A stretch of DNA of 5,952 bases from Lachnospiraceae bacterium (GTDB lineage: Bacteria; Bacillota; Clostridia; Lachnospirales; Lachnospiraceae). Within the stretch, counting starts at the first letter, position 1, and the number at the start of each line of letters is the position of its first letter. Location: contig JAFPYK010000223.1 in assembly GCA_017412265.1 (NCBI GenBank), forward strand, positions 1 through 5,952. Reading direction: 5' to 3'. Shown piece by piece: positions 5,685-5,952 of this stretch. Below the pieces are notes generated by a model that worked only from the letters and a program-made list of their open reading frames with translations, was not told where the DNA came from and did not search any database. Position numbers and translations under genes: made by a program.

Positions 5685-5952
5685 AGTTCAGACTGATGTG
5701 AAATTCGCCGTTCTTGCAGGCGCCGTCGGTCTCGACGATGACGTAGACGGTGCCGGATTCGACGTAGCCGCCGCTGGCGCCGGCCTCCTCGCCGCCGGCG
5801 ATGGAGAAGAGCTCGGATTTGGTGCCGTAGCAGTCGTAGTAGACGGTGGCAGAGCCGGATTCGAGCCGGGCGGTGTACTTGAGGTCTCCTTCGCCGGAGC
5901 TTTTGAGCTTGAAGACCATCCGGCCTTCAAAACTGGAGAAGCTCATGTCCGC
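5683..5952 (-). CDS. C-terminal part of an unrecognised beta-rich, probably exported protein
   Basis: The frame is open to the right edge of the window. An ATG at 5946 would give 87 residues, but the codons before it (Ala-Asp) continue the frame and no Shine-Dalgarno is visible in the six bases left, so a longer gene entering from outside is more likely. What is visible is one compact beta-sandwich-like unit: FSSFEGRMVFKLKSSG, YTARLESGSATVYYDCYG, ELFSIAGGEEAGASGG, then YVESGTVYVIVETDGACKNG and FHISLN at the end. Alternating hydrophobic strands with Gly/Ser-rich turns, ending in a terminal strand, are common in C-terminal domains of secreted proteins or lipoproteins of Clostridia. I cannot name a family. 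Any signal peptide or lipobox would lie outside the window. It is the first visible gene of the minus-strand group. Confidence 0.6.
   Translation of the reverse strand, partial: ADMSFSSFEGRMVFKLKSSGEGDLKYTARLESGSATVYYDCYGTKSELFSIAGGEEAGASGGYVESGTVYVIVETDGACKNGEFHISLN

Noticed and set aside
1..5952. CRISPR array, tRNA or rRNA gene, insertion sequence, phage or defence genes
   Set aside because: I found no spaced direct repeats, cloverleaf sequence, transposase or integrase motif, and no nuclease or toxin-like protein. Base and codon use look uniform across the window.

Overview
The window is a compact, GC-rich stretch of a bacterial chromosome. Genes are tightly packed, the Shine-Dalgarno sequences are strong (AGGAGG type), codons end mostly in G or C, and the protein families are typical of Firmicutes. 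A clostridial anaerobe, perhaps Lachnospiraceae, fits best. This is inferred from gene content and style, since the window holds no rRNA or other phylogenetic marker.

Region 1 (1-4188, + strand) is a sugar-phosphate operon of four genes. In order they are the 3' part of a Cof-type HAD phosphatase (1-729, 5' end outside the window), two tandem ROK-family sugar kinases that resemble D-allose kinase AlsK (735-1652 and 1669-2589), and a xylulokinase-like FGGY kinase (2631-4112). The gaps are 5, 16 and 41 bases, and a strong intrinsic terminator (4153-4188) ends the transcript. The two ROK proteins are paralogues, about 52 % identical by hand count and gapless along almost their whole length, so they arose by duplication. 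The upstream copy has lost several ROK signature residues that the downstream copy keeps. Three sugar kinases plus a sugar-phosphate phosphatase suggest uptake and phosphorylation of one or more uncommon sugars. Allose or allulose is one guess. Any transporter, isomerase, epimerase or regulator must lie upstream of the window.

Region 2 (4255-4772, + strand) is a single GNAT acetyltransferase gene behind the terminator. It is followed by a long hairpin (4778-4817) that can terminate transcription from both sides.

Region 3 (4816-5952, - strand) converges on region 2. Read on the minus strand it holds the 3' end of an unrecognised beta-rich, probably exported protein (runs off the right edge), a small membrane-anchored protein resembling DUF3592, and a second, unrelated GNAT acetyltransferase. 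Gaps of 12 and 3 bases suggest one operon.

I see no mobile element, CRISPR array, tRNA, rRNA or defence system. The content is ordinary metabolism. The part most worth following up is the diverged ROK pair beside a xylulokinase homologue with altered sugar-site motifs.
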